Of a stretch of 64,000 bases of DNA, positions 36,446 through 46,260 are shown piece by piece. The notes under the pieces are model-generated. The model ran no database searches. It was not told the origin of the DNA and worked only from the letters and a program-made list of their open reading frames with translations. The DNA lies in NCBI RefSeq assembly GCF_006346335.1, contig NZ_VDMC01000006.1, positions 87,816 through 151,815 of the forward strand, given 5' to 3'. The stretch is from Aequorivita sinensis (GTDB taxonomy: Bacteria > Bacteroidota > Bacteroidia > Flavobacteriales > Flavobacteriaceae). Numbering within the stretch: position 1 is the first letter of the stretch; each line of letters begins with the position of its first letter. A program made the position numbers and the translations under genes.

Positions 36446-37885
36446 GTGAAGATACTTGACAGGTACATACTAGTAACATTTTTGAAGACGTTTATAAGCG
36501 TCTTCATTATTTTAATGTTCATTTTTGTACTACAAACCATTTGGCTCTACATTTCCGAACTTGCAGGTAAAGACCTTGACTTTTGGATTGTAATGAAGTT
36601 TCTTTGGTTCGTATCTCCACGATTAATACCCTTAGTTCTTCCACTAACTGTTTTGGTAACCTCTTTAATGGTTTTTGGAAGTTTTGCTGAAAAGTATGAG
36701 TTTGCCGCCATGAAATCTACTGGGATTTCTCTGCAGCGAGCTATGGGAAGTGTGATAGGTTTTATAGGAATCCTTGCTATTACCGCATTTTTCTTCGCTA
36801 ACAATGTTATTCCATATTCTGAATATAAATGGCAAAATCTAAGACGAAATATTTCTCAGTTTAAACCTTCTATGGTTATTGCTGAAGGACAATTTAGTCA
36901 GATTGGAGATTTGTTTAACATAAAGGTGGAAAAGAAAACTGGTGACCGTGGCCAATTTTTAGAAGACGTTGTAATTCATAAGAAGAATGAAGATAGACCT
37001 ACGGGTAACTTTACTGTTATTATTGCGAATAAGGGTGAGTTAGCAAGTGAAGAAGGTAGTAACACACTTTCCTTAATTCTGAAAGAAGGAAACTATTACG
37101 AAGAAATTCAATCAAAAAAACCTGCTACCAAAAAGAGAGAACCTTTTGCTAAAAGCTACTTTGAAGAATACTCAATAAATATTGACCTTACCGAGTTGAA
37201 TGAAAAAGATATTGATAAGGACAATAATATCGACAATCAGAATATGTATAACAGTAGCGAATTAAGAGTTGAAATAGATTCGCTTTCTAAGAGTTATTCA
37301 AAAGATATTGAATCGTACACCAAAAATATGTACTACCGGAGTGGAATTGAAAAATTCAATGATATCAAGGTTGACGACTCTTCTGTACCTCCTGCCATTA
37401 ATAGCATATTAGAAATTTACAATCCTACTCATCAACATCAAATTATAAAATTAGCTTTAAACAATGCCAAAGGTACTGTTCAAGCGATAGATGCTAAGAA
37501 GGTTGAATTCAGAAACAAAACAAAGCGACTTAATAAAACGGAAATAGCCTTACACGAAAAATATGTTTTAGGATTCGCTTGTATCATTCTCTTTTTTGTA
37601 GGTGCCCCGCTTGGTGCTATTATCCGAAAAGGTGGAATGGGACTGCCGATGGTAGTGGCTATTCTACTGTTTTTAACCTATCATTTTATAGGTATTTTTG
37701 CTAAAAACAGTGCCGAAGATGGAACGATGCACCCATTTATTGCTACTTGGTTAAGTACCGCAATTATGTTCCCATTGAGCATTTGGCTAACCTATAGAGC
37801 CACTACCGATCAAGGGATATTCGACTTCGATTCATTCATCCAACGAATTGGACGTTTGTTCAATTTTATTAAGAAAAAGAAGTAG
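36446..37885 (+). CDS. LptF/LptG-family LPS-export permease
   Basis: A 479-residue permease of the LPS transport ABC system. Three N-terminal and three C-terminal membrane helices flank a large periplasmic jellyroll region (about residues 110-360). The start used here is GTG at 36446, giving VKILDRYILVTFLKTF, typical of LptF/G N-termini. It follows LolA by 10 bp and is thus in the ftsK operon. F and G cannot be distinguished reliably. Confidence 0.87.
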   Translation: MKILDRYILVTFLKTFISVFIILMFIFVLQTIWLYISELAGKDLDFWIVMKFLWFVSPRLIPLVLPLTVLVTSLMVFGSFAEKYEFAAMKSTGISLQRAMGSVIGFIGILAITAFFFANNVIPYSEYKWQNLRRNISQFKPSMVIAEGQFSQIGDLFNIKVEKKTGDRGQFLEDVVIHKKNEDRPTGNFTVIIANKGELASEEGSNTLSLILKEGNYYEEIQSKKPATKKREPFAKSYFEEYSINIDLTELNEKDIDKDNNIDNQNMYNSSELRVEIDSLSKSYSKDIESYTKNMYYRSGIEKFNDIKVDDSSVPPAINSILEIYNPTHQHQIIKLALNNAKGTVQAIDAKKVEFRNKTKRLNKTEIALHEKYVLGFACIILFFVGAPLGAIIRKGGMGLPMVVAILLFLTYHFIGIFAKNSAEDGTMHPFIATWLSTAIMFPLSIWLTYRATTDQGIFDFDSFIQRIGRLFNFIKKKK

Positions 37886-37999
37886 ATTTTTTACAAATTC
37901 CATTAGGATTTACATCTTTTTTAAACCTAATAAAGAATACCTCATTCTCATGTTTATTTATGGGCGTTTCCATTATCTTTGCACTCACAATTTTAAGCT

Positions 38000-39148
38000 A
38001 TGATTTCTACAAATAAAGAAAATTCAATTCAACTCAACACTATAGAAGAAGCCATTGAGGATATCCGCATGGGTAAAATAATTATTGTTGTTGATGATGA
38101 GAACAGAGAAAATGAAGGTGATTTTATTGCCGCTGCCGAAATGGTATCGCCAGAAATGATAAATTTTATGGCCACTCACGGTAGAGGGCTTATTTGCGCA
38201 TCTTTAACTGAAGAAAGATGTAACGAACTTGAATTGAATATGATGGTTGAAAACAACACTGTTTTACATCATACTCAATTTACAGTATCTGTAGATTTAA
38301 TTGGTCACGGTTGTACTACAGGAATTTCGGTTCACGACAGAGCAAAAACTATCAAAGCTTTAGTAGATGAAAATACTAAGAGTCACGATTTAGGCAGACC
38401 AGGGCATATTTTCCCTTTGCGCGCTAAAGAAGGTGGTGTATTAAGAAGAACTGGACATACTGAAGCTGCTATAGATTTAGCTAGACTTGCTGGCTTGAAA
38501 CCTGCAGGAATTTTAGTTGAAATCTTAAATGAAGACGGCACAATGGCAAGACTTCCACAACTTATGGAAGTTGCTAAAAAGTTTGATTTAAAACTTATTT
38601 CTATTGAAGATTTAGTGAAGTACAGAATGGAGCACGATTCTTTAATTGAGAAAAAAGAAGATTTTAAAATCAATACTAGGTTTGGAGAATTTAGACTTAG
38701 AGCCTACAAACAAACAACAAACGATCAAATACATATTGCACTTACCAAAGGAAACTGGAAAGAAAACGAACCTGTTTTGGTTAGAGTAAATGCTACTTTA
38801 GTAAACAGTGATATTTTAGGAACCTTAACCAACAATGCAGAGCAAAAATTGGATGACATGTTCAATGTAATTAATAAGGAAGGGAAAGGTGCTATTGTGT
38901 TTATTAATCAGCAAAGCCAATCTTTAAACCTTTTAAGCCGTTTGAAAGATTTAAAAGAAAAGCAAAAACCAAATGAAATTGCTAAAGCTCCAAGAATTGA
39001 AATGGACAACAAAGATTTCGGAATTGGCGCACAGATTCTTCACGATTTAGGTATTCATAAAATTCGTTTGATTTCAAATAGCGAACAAACTAAACGTGTA
39101 GGAATGATTGGTTACGGTTTAGAAATCAAAGAATACGTTTCATACTAA
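38000..39148 (+). CDS. ribB: DHBP synthase RibB with degenerate GTP cyclohydrolase II domain
   Basis: A 382-residue RibBA-shaped protein for riboflavin synthesis. The N-terminal DHBP synthase domain (to about 205) keeps its acidic DDENRENEGDF motif, CTTGISVHDR and RPGHIFPLRAKEGGVLRRTGH-like region, so it should be active. The C-terminal half (about 215-382) aligns in layout with GTP cyclohydrolase II but lacks the three zinc cysteines (the C-x10-C-x-C loop reads RVNATLVNSDILGTLTNNAE) and the catalytic RGHEGRGIG block (VFINQQSQSLNLL instead). It is therefore probably only RibB in activity. Confidence 0.88.
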   Translation: MISTNKENSIQLNTIEEAIEDIRMGKIIIVVDDENRENEGDFIAAAEMVSPEMINFMATHGRGLICASLTEERCNELELNMMVENNTVLHHTQFTVSVDLIGHGCTTGISVHDRAKTIKALVDENTKSHDLGRPGHIFPLRAKEGGVLRRTGHTEAAIDLARLAGLKPAGILVEILNEDGTMARLPQLMEVAKKFDLKLISIEDLVKYRMEHDSLIEKKEDFKINTRFGEFRLRAYKQTTNDQIHIALTKGNWKENEPVLVRVNATLVNSDILGTLTNNAEQKLDDMFNVINKEGKGAIVFINQQSQSLNLLSRLKDLKEKQKPNEIAKAPRIEMDNKDFGIGAQILHDLGIHKIRLISNSEQTKRVGMIGYGLEIKEYVSY

Positions 39149-39298
39149 ACCCTTCATTTACATAAAACCAACAAATAGAGCTGTCCACCTATTTTAAAGT
39201 TCGATTTCATTAAATTAAATCACTTCAAAATAAAGTTTTCAGAGTATTCAAAACATTTTAAAGGCATTTTGTATTTTAGCCAAAACACCAATTAAAAA

Positions 39299-40942
39299 AT
39301 GGATTTAGACTTCAATAAAAACGAAGACCACAATAAATTACTGGTTTCAGATTTAAAAAATAAACTTGCCAAAGTAAAGCTTGGTGGTGGTAAAAAGAGA
39401 ATAGAAAAACAACACGCCCAAGGTAAGTTGACCGCCCGCGAACGTATTGACTACCTCTTAGACCCAAACAGCCCAAGTATTGAAATTGGTGCATTTGTCG
39501 GTGATGAAATGTATGAAGAATACGGCGGTGCTCCAAGTGCTGGTGTAGTTGTAAAAATTGGTTATGTAAAGAAAAAACAATGTATAGTTGTTGCCAATGA
39601 TGCTACTGTAAAAGCTGGAGCTTGGTTTCCTATTACAGCTAAGAAAAACTTACGGGCACAAGAAATTGCAATAGAAAACAGACTTCCTATCATTTATTTA
39701 GTGGATAGCGCAGGAGTATTCTTACCAATGCAAGATGAAATTTTCCCAGACAAAGAGCATTTCGGCCGTATATTTAGAAACAACGCAGTAATGAGTAGTA
39801 TGGGTATTACTCAAATTTCTGCTGTTATGGGAAGTTGCGTTGCTGGTGGTGCTTATCTTCCAATTATGAGCGATGAAGCTTTAATCGTAGATAAAACTGG
39901 AAGTATCTTCTTAGCAGGAAGTTATCTTGTAAAAGCTGCAATAGGCGAAAGCATCGACAATGAAACTCTTGGAGGTGCTACTACTCACTGTGAAGTTAGT
40001 GGAGTTACAGATTACAAGATGAAGGATGATAAAGAAGCTTTAGACACTATTAAAAATATTATGTCTAAAATTGGTTCTTTTGAAAAAGCTGGTTTTAATC
40101 GCGAAAAAGCTGTAAAACCAAAAGAAAACCCTCAAGATATATACGGTATTTTACCTAAGTCTAGAAGTGAGCAATACGATATGCGTGAAATCATTAAACG
40201 CCTTGTAGACGATAGTGATTTTCAAGAATACAAAGAAGGCTACGGACAAACTATCTTAACCGGATACGCAAGAATTGATGGCTGGGCAGTAGGTATAGTG
40301 GCTAATCAACGAACCTTGGTAAAAACTACAAAAGCTAAAACTAAACCTAGCGAAATGCAGTTTGGTGGAGTTATATATAGTGATAGTGCAGATAAAGCAA
40401 CTCGTTTTATCGCTAACTGCAACCAAAAGAAAATTCCATTAGTTTTCTTACAAGACGTAACAGGATTTATGGTTGGTAGTAAAAGCGAGCATGGCGGAAT
40501 TATTAAAGATGGCGCCAAAATGGTTAATGCTGTAAGTAACAGTGTTGTTCCTAAGTTTACCATAGTAATAGGAAATAGTTACGGTGCAGGAAACTACGCT
40601 ATGTGTGGAAAAGCTTACGACCCTCGATTAATTGTTGCTTGGCCAAGTGCTGAATTAGCAGTAATGAGTGGTAATAGTGCAGCAAAAGTACTTTTACAAA
40701 TTGAAACCGCTTCACTAAAAAAACAAGGAAAAGAAATTACTGAAGAAGTAGAAAAAGAGCTTTACGATAAAATTAAAGCGCGTTACGACAAGCAAATTTC
40801 TCCTTATTACGCAGCTGCAAGATTGTGGACAGATGCTGTAATCGATCCTTTAGATACAAGAAAATGGATTTCTATGGGAATTGAAGCAGCAGACCACTCA
40901 CCTATTACAAAACCATTTAATCTTGGAGTACTTCAAGTATAA
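39299..40942 (+). CDS. Acyl-CoA carboxylase beta (carboxyltransferase) subunit
   Basis: A 547-residue carboxyltransferase of the PCC/MCC group. It has the oxyanion-forming GGAYLPIMSDEA and GNSYGAGNYAMCGKAYDPR segments; the second closely resembles methylcrotonyl-CoA carboxylase beta rather than propionyl-CoA carboxylase. The biotin-carboxylase alpha subunit is not adjacent. It likely acts in leucine degradation, but the substrate is not proven by sequence. Confidence 0.88.
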   Translation: MDLDFNKNEDHNKLLVSDLKNKLAKVKLGGGKKRIEKQHAQGKLTARERIDYLLDPNSPSIEIGAFVGDEMYEEYGGAPSAGVVVKIGYVKKKQCIVVANDATVKAGAWFPITAKKNLRAQEIAIENRLPIIYLVDSAGVFLPMQDEIFPDKEHFGRIFRNNAVMSSMGITQISAVMGSCVAGGAYLPIMSDEALIVDKTGSIFLAGSYLVKAAIGESIDNETLGGATTHCEVSGVTDYKMKDDKEALDTIKNIMSKIGSFEKAGFNREKAVKPKENPQDIYGILPKSRSEQYDMREIIKRLVDDSDFQEYKEGYGQTILTGYARIDGWAVGIVANQRTLVKTTKAKTKPSEMQFGGVIYSDSADKATRFIANCNQKKIPLVFLQDVTGFMVGSKSEHGGIIKDGAKMVNAVSNSVVPKFTIVIGNSYGAGNYAMCGKAYDPRLIVAWPSAELAVMSGNSAAKVLLQIETASLKKQGKEITEEVEKELYDKIKARYDKQISPYYAAARLWTDAVIDPLDTRKWISMGIEAADHSPITKPFNLGVLQV

Positions 40943-40983
40943 GAATCTGGTTTAACTATAGCACTAAACATTATATACATACT

Positions 40984-41015
40984 GGCTCCGATTCGCATAA
41001 AATTGAATCGGAGTC
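40984..41015 (+). terminator. Terminator of the carboxylase gene
   Basis: Stem GGCTCCGATTC/GAATCGGAGtC (one mismatch) with T-rich tail. Confidence 0.7.
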
Positions 41016-41110
41016 TTCTATTTAAATTAATAACAGCGAAGTGAGCTTTTAGTCTTTGATTTAAAGAATCTTAATCGATAAACTCACAACAAAAACATCC
41101 TTGCATTTTG

Positions 41111-41119
41111 TATATTTGC
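41111..41119 (+). promoter_or_regulatory. -7 box of purB
   Basis: TATATTTGC, an exact -7 match, lies 20 bp before the purB ATG. Confidence 0.5.
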
Positions 41120-41139
41120 AACTTAAATTTTTTTAACCC

Positions 41140-42483
41140 ATGAACATCAAGGCACTACAAGCTATTTCACCTATTGACGGTAGATATACAAATCAAACAT
41201 CTAGTCTTATTCCTTATTTCTCTGAAGAGGCATTAATTCGTTATCGCGTTCTTATTGAAGTTGAATATTTTATCGCGTTAGTAGAATTAGATCTACCGCA
41301 ACTAAAAGATTTTGATAAATCTCTTTTTAAGGAGCTTCGTGCACTTTATAAAGATTTTTCGGTTGAAGATGCCCTAAAAATCAAGGAGACAGAAAAAGTA
41401 ACAAACCACGACGTTAAAGCTGTTGAATATTTTATAAAAGAAAAATTTGACAATCTCAATCTTCAAAAATATAAGGAGTTTATTCACTTTGGACTAACTT
41501 CTCAAGATATAAACAACACTGCTATCCCACTTTCTATTAAAGATGCGATTGTAGAGGCCTATACTCCACTCTTAAACGAAGTGATAGACAAACTTAAAGC
41601 ACTTGCAAAAGAATGGGCTGATGTACCTATGCTTGCCCGTACTCACGGACAACCAGCTTCACCTACTCGCTTAGGGAAAGAACTAGATGTTTTTGTTGTT
41701 AGGATTGAAGAGCAGTTTGAAATACTAAAAAATATTAAAAACGCCGCTAAATTTGGTGGTGCTACAGGAAACTACAATGCTCATAAAGTAGCATATCCAA
41801 ATACAGATTGGCTTTCCTTTGGAAACAAATTGGTTCAAGATACTCTAGGCCTACACCATTCTTTCCCAACCACTCAAATTGAGCACTACGACCATATGGC
41901 TGGTCTATTTGATTGTTTAAAACGAATTAATACGATAGTTATCGATTTGGATAGAGATATCTGGACTTATGTATCTATGGACTACTTCAAACAAAAAATT
42001 AAAAAAGGTGAAGTGGGTAGTAGCGCAATGCCACATAAAGTAAACCCAATCGATTTTGAAAATAGCGAAGGAAACTTAGGAATTGCAAACGCAATTTTTG
42101 AACACCTTTCAGCTAAGTTACCTGTTAGTAGACTTCAACGTGACCTAACCGATAGCACTGTGTTGCGCAATGTTGGTGTTCCTTTAGGACATACTTTTAT
42201 CGCATTTAAATCTACACTTAAAGGTCTGAATAAATTATTACTAAACGAACCTAAGTTTAAACAAGATCTTGAAAACAATTGGGCTGTAGTTGCTGAAGCG
42301 ATTCAAACAATCTTAAGACGTGAAGGGTACCCTAATCCTTACGAAGCATTGAAAGGATTGACACGTACCAACGAACAAATAAATAAAGATTCTATGGCCA
42401 ACTTTATAGAAACTTTAGATGTTCCTGAAAGCGTTAAAGAAGAGATGAGACAAATTACTCCAAGTAACTATACTGGAATTTAG
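41140..42483 (+). CDS. purB: Adenylosuccinate lyase
   Basis: A 447-residue enzyme of the fumarase/aspartase superfamily, catalysing two steps of purine synthesis. The signature GSSAMPHKVNPIDFENSEGN is intact. HGQPASPTRLGKE and the N-terminal ISPIDGRY are also typical. It is monocistronic and ends at a bidirectional terminator. Confidence 0.95.
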   Translation: MNIKALQAISPIDGRYTNQTSSLIPYFSEEALIRYRVLIEVEYFIALVELDLPQLKDFDKSLFKELRALYKDFSVEDALKIKETEKVTNHDVKAVEYFIKEKFDNLNLQKYKEFIHFGLTSQDINNTAIPLSIKDAIVEAYTPLLNEVIDKLKALAKEWADVPMLARTHGQPASPTRLGKELDVFVVRIEEQFEILKNIKNAAKFGGATGNYNAHKVAYPNTDWLSFGNKLVQDTLGLHHSFPTTQIEHYDHMAGLFDCLKRINTIVIDLDRDIWTYVSMDYFKQKIKKGEVGSSAMPHKVNPIDFENSEGNLGIANAIFEHLSAKLPVSRLQRDLTDSTVLRNVGVPLGHTFIAFKSTLKGLNKLLLNEPKFKQDLENNWAVVAEAIQTILRREGYPNPYEALKGLTRTNEQINKDSMANFIETLDVPESVKEEMRQITPSNYTGI

Positions 42484-42502
42484 TATTATACCTAAAAATT
42501 AA

Positions 42503-42538
42503 AAAAAGGCTTCATCACTATTGCGATGAAGCCTTTTT
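42503..42538. terminator. Bidirectional terminator
   Basis: Stem AAAAAGGCTTCATC/GATGAAGCCTTTTT between convergent purB and the DUF4252 operon. Confidence 0.85.
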
Positions 42539-42559
42539 GTTTTATTAATTTATTGAAAA

Positions 42560-43099
42560 TTAGTCTTTAAATATTTCACCTAAACCACCAAACTTCGAAA
42601 AGTCTAAATCATTTTTATCAGCCCCTTTTACAAGTTCAAAAATCTCATCTGGACGCATATCATCCCCTAGAATTCTCAAAACTGCAAATCCACGATTGTC
42701 GTCGCTTGCAAAAACTATTAATTCATTAATAGCATCTTCTTCTCCCGTAAATTTTATAGTTGCATCCCACTGATCGTTATTAAACCTCGCAAGCTCCTTA
42801 TATTGGTCTTGGCGAAGAATTTGTTTAACCTCAATACGCTCACTTTCATAATTTACAGAATCTCCACTAGATAATGGATAAGCTACAATATTTACTTTCT
42901 TAATTGTACTTAAAGTCTTTTTCTCATCATCGGTAAAAGTGTTCTCCTTTCCTTGTAATAAACTTGCTGCAAGATCCATTTTTACAAAATGCTCATCGTC
43001 TTGCTTTTCTACAAGGTATTTCTGAAGTGATTTTTCCGAGCACGAAACCAGAGTTAAAGCAACCAAAATTATAGATAATGAATATTTAAGATATTTCAT
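42560..43099 (-). CDS. DUF4252 lipoprotein
   Basis: A 179-residue lipoprotein (MKYLKYSLSIILVALTLVSCSEKS, Cys about 20) with the small DUF4252 alpha/beta domain. Function unknown. It is last in the sigma/anti-sigma/DUF4252 operon, starting one base after the previous stop. The start at 43099 is preferred to an ATG eight codons upstream that would overlap its neighbour. Confidence 0.8.
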   Translation of the reverse strand: MKYLKYSLSIILVALTLVSCSEKSLQKYLVEKQDDEHFVKMDLAASLLQGKENTFTDDEKKTLSTIKKVNIVAYPLSSGDSVNYESERIEVKQILRQDQYKELARFNNDQWDATIKFTGEEDAINELIVFASDDNRGFAVLRILGDDMRPDEIFELVKGADKNDLDFSKFGGLGEIFKD

Positions 43100-43100
43100 A

Positions 43101-43640
43101 TTATTGTTTTTTAGCTTTATCAAGGTCTTTCAATAATTCACTTCCAGGAACTTTTAAATCCTGCGTAAGTTTTGAAATTCTTTTTAAATCGATATTCCCA
43201 GTAATACTCATTATTACAGTAGTTGGTTTTCCATCTACGATTCCGTCAAGATTCATAAGAAGTTCGCTAACATAGTTTTCATTTTTTCCTTCTTTACTAT
43301 AGAATTTCACATTTGTTCCTTCATCTTTTACGCGCATAAGCTCACCTAGGTTTTTTGAGCTACTTATGTACTTCGCAACAGTTTCATTCATCTTTTTTGC
43401 CGTTGCTGGATTGTCGGTAGTATAGATTTTAATATAGTCTAAATCGTTAACCATTTTTAAATACGCCTGCGCTTCAGGATCGCTTGAGTCTAAATCCATT
43501 TTACTCAATAGTTTGAACATATTTTTAGTTACAATTACAGATGTAACATTTTTCTCATCCTCTAGAAAGTCGAATGTGCTTTGAGCTCCCGAAATAAAAG
43601 GCGCTATAACTAGTGCTATTAATATTGCTATTTTTTTCAT
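43101..43640 (-). CDS. Secreted DUF4252 protein
   Basis: A 179-residue exported protein (signal peptide MKKIAILIALVIAPFISGAQS) with a DUF4252 domain, a paralogue of its downstream neighbour but without a lipobox. It is positioned behind an ECF sigma and anti-sigma pair, so it is a likely target of that system. Confidence 0.82.
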   Translation of the reverse strand: MKKIAILIALVIAPFISGAQSTFDFLEDEKNVTSVIVTKNMFKLLSKMDLDSSDPEAQAYLKMVNDLDYIKIYTTDNPATAKKMNETVAKYISSSKNLGELMRVKDEGTNVKFYSKEGKNENYVSELLMNLDGIVDGKPTTVIMSITGNIDLKRISKLTQDLKVPGSELLKDLDKAKKQ

Positions 43641-43681
43641 TGCTTATTTATTTAAGATTGTTGTTCTAAATTGTTTATCGT

Positions 43682-44122
43682 TTATTCAAATACTTTATTT
43701 TTCGCAGTGCTAAATTGATTTACTAAAGTAAGTCGCTCTGTTCCTTTGTTAAGATTCTGTGACAGCAGCAACATTGCTTTTTTACTCTCTTCAAAAGCGG
43801 CTAAAGCTTCTTTTTCTTCAGGTGTTAACTTATTGGATTGAGAAAAATAAACTCCTCCAACCAAGAAAGATAAAACCAATAATGCTACAGCTATATATTT
43901 CCAGTTTGTAAATGCAGCTGTTTCAGGTTTTGGCAAATCAATTTCTTTCTGAAAACGCTCCTTCCGAGCTGCCTCTAAGCCTATAAAAATCGGTTTGTAT
44001 TGAAGCAAATGCGTTGGCACATTTTCATTGAGAAAATAATCTCTAAGAGTTTTTTCATCTTGTAAATTTGTTTCACCTTCAAAATAGGCAACAAGTAGCT
44101 GTTCTATTTTAGCTAATTCCAT
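43682..44122 (-). CDS. Anti-sigma-factor-like single-pass membrane protein
   Basis: A 146-residue protein. The cytoplasmic N-terminal half (MELAKIEQLLVAYFEGET...) is as in anti-sigma zinc-finger-like helices, but lacks the Cys/His zinc motif. One membrane helix (about residues 76-95, IAVALLVLSFLVGGVYF) and a helical periplasmic tail follow. Its start overlaps the sigma gene by 14 bp, the normal layout of an ECF sigma and its regulator. Confidence 0.75.
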   Translation of the reverse strand: MELAKIEQLLVAYFEGETNLQDEKTLRDYFLNENVPTHLLQYKPIFIGLEAARKERFQKEIDLPKPETAAFTNWKYIAVALLVLSFLVGGVYFSQSNKLTPEEKEALAAFEESKKAMLLLSQNLNKGTERLTLVNQFSTAKNKVFE

Positions 44123-44615
44123 AATTATATTTTTTAATCATCAAATTTCTAACCGTTTTTCGAGCTCGGGATAACGCTACCCTAATTGCTGTTTCGTTAC
44201 TATCCAATATTTTCGCTATTTCTGAAAATTCAAGTTGCTCTACATCTCGTAACTGAATAACAATTCGCTGTTGTTCTGGTAGATCTTCAAGAATTTTTAA
44301 AACCATAGCCACACCTTCATTTGCTTCTAAGTTTCGCTCAATATTTCCACTTGTAGGAAAATTGGTGTGCACCAATTTCAAATTAGAAGCTTGTTTAGAC
44401 TTCAACCTATCTAAACAAAAATTCTTTGTCATCGTCATTGCGAAAGCTTCAACATTGCTATAACTTTTAATGTTTGCCTTTGCTTTCCACAATTTTAAAT
44501 ACACTTCTTGTACCGCATCTTCGGCTTCATCAGTAGAAATCAAGATTCTTTTAGCTAAGCGATAGAGCTTATCCTTAAAAGGGGAAACGATTTCTAAAAA
44601 TTCTACCTGATTCAT
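44109..44615 (-). CDS. ECF RNA polymerase sigma factor
   Basis: A 168-residue sigma-70 family protein with region 2 (AEDAVQEVYLKLWKA) and region 4 HTH (LPEQQRIVIQLRDVEQLEFSEIAKIL). It initiates the minus-strand operon with the anti-sigma and DUF4252 genes. The target promoter is not identified. Confidence 0.92.
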   Translation of the reverse strand: MNQVEFLEIVSPFKDKLYRLAKRILISTDEAEDAVQEVYLKLWKAKANIKSYSNVEAFAMTMTKNFCLDRLKSKQASNLKLVHTNFPTSGNIERNLEANEGVAMVLKILEDLPEQQRIVIQLRDVEQLEFSEIAKILDSNETAIRVALSRARKTVRNLMIKKYNYGIS

Positions 44616-44807
44616 AATCTAAGCTTAGTATTTTGGCGCTCTATTTAAAAGACGAGTCAATTGAACAATTGTTACTCTATTTTAATAATGTATTTTTAAA
44701 ATATTATATATGCTTAATACACATCAGTCTTAAATGTTTATTTTTATCATTACAATATAATTCTTAATTTATTAGTTTTTATAGCACTACGCCTTTAAAC
44801 CATTTTT

Positions 44808-46202
44808 ATGAAAATAAAACATTTTGCAGCAGTCCTAATGAGTTCGTTTCTTTTAGCTTCTTGCTTTAAAGATATGGATGACACGTTACAAACAGCTACT
44901 TCGCTAGATATTCAAAACTTTGTGTACCGTGGACTTAATTACTACTATCTCTACAAAGAGGATACACCAGAATTAGCGAATAACGCCTTTGTAAATGATA
45001 CAGAGAGAAACAATTTTTTAAAAACATACGACTCTCCTGAATCTTTATTTGCCTATTTAAAATCTTCACAAGATCGTTTCAGCAACCTTTTCGACGACTA
45101 TAATGTTATCGAAAATGCTTTAAATGGAATTTCATTGAGCAATGGAATGGAATACGGCTTAGTATATTATCCGGATGGCAGTGGTAATGTATTTGGATAT
45201 GTACGGTATATACTTCCTAATACGGATGCCGAAGACAAGGAACTAAAGAGAGGAGATATCTTCACCACAATTGATGGGCAACAATTAAACGACAACAACT
45301 ACCAAGAATTATTATCAACTGAAAGTTATACTATTGGCTTAGCAACTTATAATGGAACCGAATTTTTACCAACCGGTGAAACTGTTCAATTAATAAAAAA
45401 TCAATACACCGAAAACCCAGTTTATAAAGCAACAACCTTAGATGTAAATGGCCGAAAAATTGGTTATCTCATGTATAATTCCTTTACCAAAAATTATGAT
45501 GTAGAACTGAATAATGCTTTTGGTGAATTTCAAGCCGAAGGAGTTACCGATTTAGTTTTAGACTTGCGTTATAACGGCGGAGGTTCTGTAGAAACTGCAA
45601 CAGATCTGGCCAGTATGATTACAGGTCAGTTTGATGGTGAATTGTTTTATCAGGAGTTTTGGAATGAGGACAGACAAGATGAAAGAGCTGAAAATGGCTT
45701 ATTCGACAACAAAATTAGTAATGGTTCTAACACTAATAGTTTAAATCTAAACAAGGTGTATATCCTAACAACGAAACGTTCTGCTTCGGCAAGTGAATTG
45801 GTTTTAAACGGACTTGACCCATATATTAATACTGTACAAATAGGCGATACCACTACTGGAAAATTCCAAGCTTCGTTCTTACTTTATGATGCTCCGGCGC
45901 CAAGCTTTAGTAAACAACTTTCAGACCCAAGTCATACTTATTGCATGCTACCACTAGTTTTTAAAACTGCTAATAAAAACGGCCATACCGATTTTATTGA
46001 TGGATTAGCTCCAGATATTTATTTGAAAGAAAATTATTTTAACTTAGGACAACTTGGTGATTTGAACGAACCTTTACTAGCACAAGCGTTGCAAGAGATA
46101 GCCGGAAGACCTGCGCCACTTCAAAAAAATGAGATTGAATTAAATGAATTTACCGATGGGAAAGTTGGCTCTCCTATATATGGTAGGATGATTGAAAATT
46201 AA
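44808..46202 (+). CDS. S41-family C-terminal processing protease lipoprotein
   Basis: A 464-residue lipoprotein (lipobox LLASC) with a PDZ-like middle section (about 110-190) and the S41 protease fold. It has the substrate-binding LDLRYNGGG and catalytic Ser in KRSASASELVLNGL, with the Lys in TTTGKFQ, in the Ser-Lys arrangement of Ctp enzymes. The N-terminus has TolB-independent helical content. Likely outer-membrane-anchored and periplasmic. Confidence 0.9.
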   Translation: MKIKHFAAVLMSSFLLASCFKDMDDTLQTATSLDIQNFVYRGLNYYYLYKEDTPELANNAFVNDTERNNFLKTYDSPESLFAYLKSSQDRFSNLFDDYNVIENALNGISLSNGMEYGLVYYPDGSGNVFGYVRYILPNTDAEDKELKRGDIFTTIDGQQLNDNNYQELLSTESYTIGLATYNGTEFLPTGETVQLIKNQYTENPVYKATTLDVNGRKIGYLMYNSFTKNYDVELNNAFGEFQAEGVTDLVLDLRYNGGGSVETATDLASMITGQFDGELFYQEFWNEDRQDERAENGLFDNKISNGSNTNSLNLNKVYILTTKRSASASELVLNGLDPYINTVQIGDTTTGKFQASFLLYDAPAPSFSKQLSDPSHTYCMLPLVFKTANKNGHTDFIDGLAPDIYLKENYFNLGQLGDLNEPLLAQALQEIAGRPAPLQKNEIELNEFTDGKVGSPIYGRMIEN

Positions 46203-46224
46203 GCCAAATTGAAATACTAAAATG

Positions 46225-46255
46225 AAAAATCCCTCTGAAGTTCAGAGGGATTTTT
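46225..46255. terminator. Bidirectional terminator
   Basis: Stem AAAAATCCCTCTGAA/TTCAGAGGGATTTTT between convergent genes. Confidence 0.85.
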
Positions 46256-46260
46256 CATTT

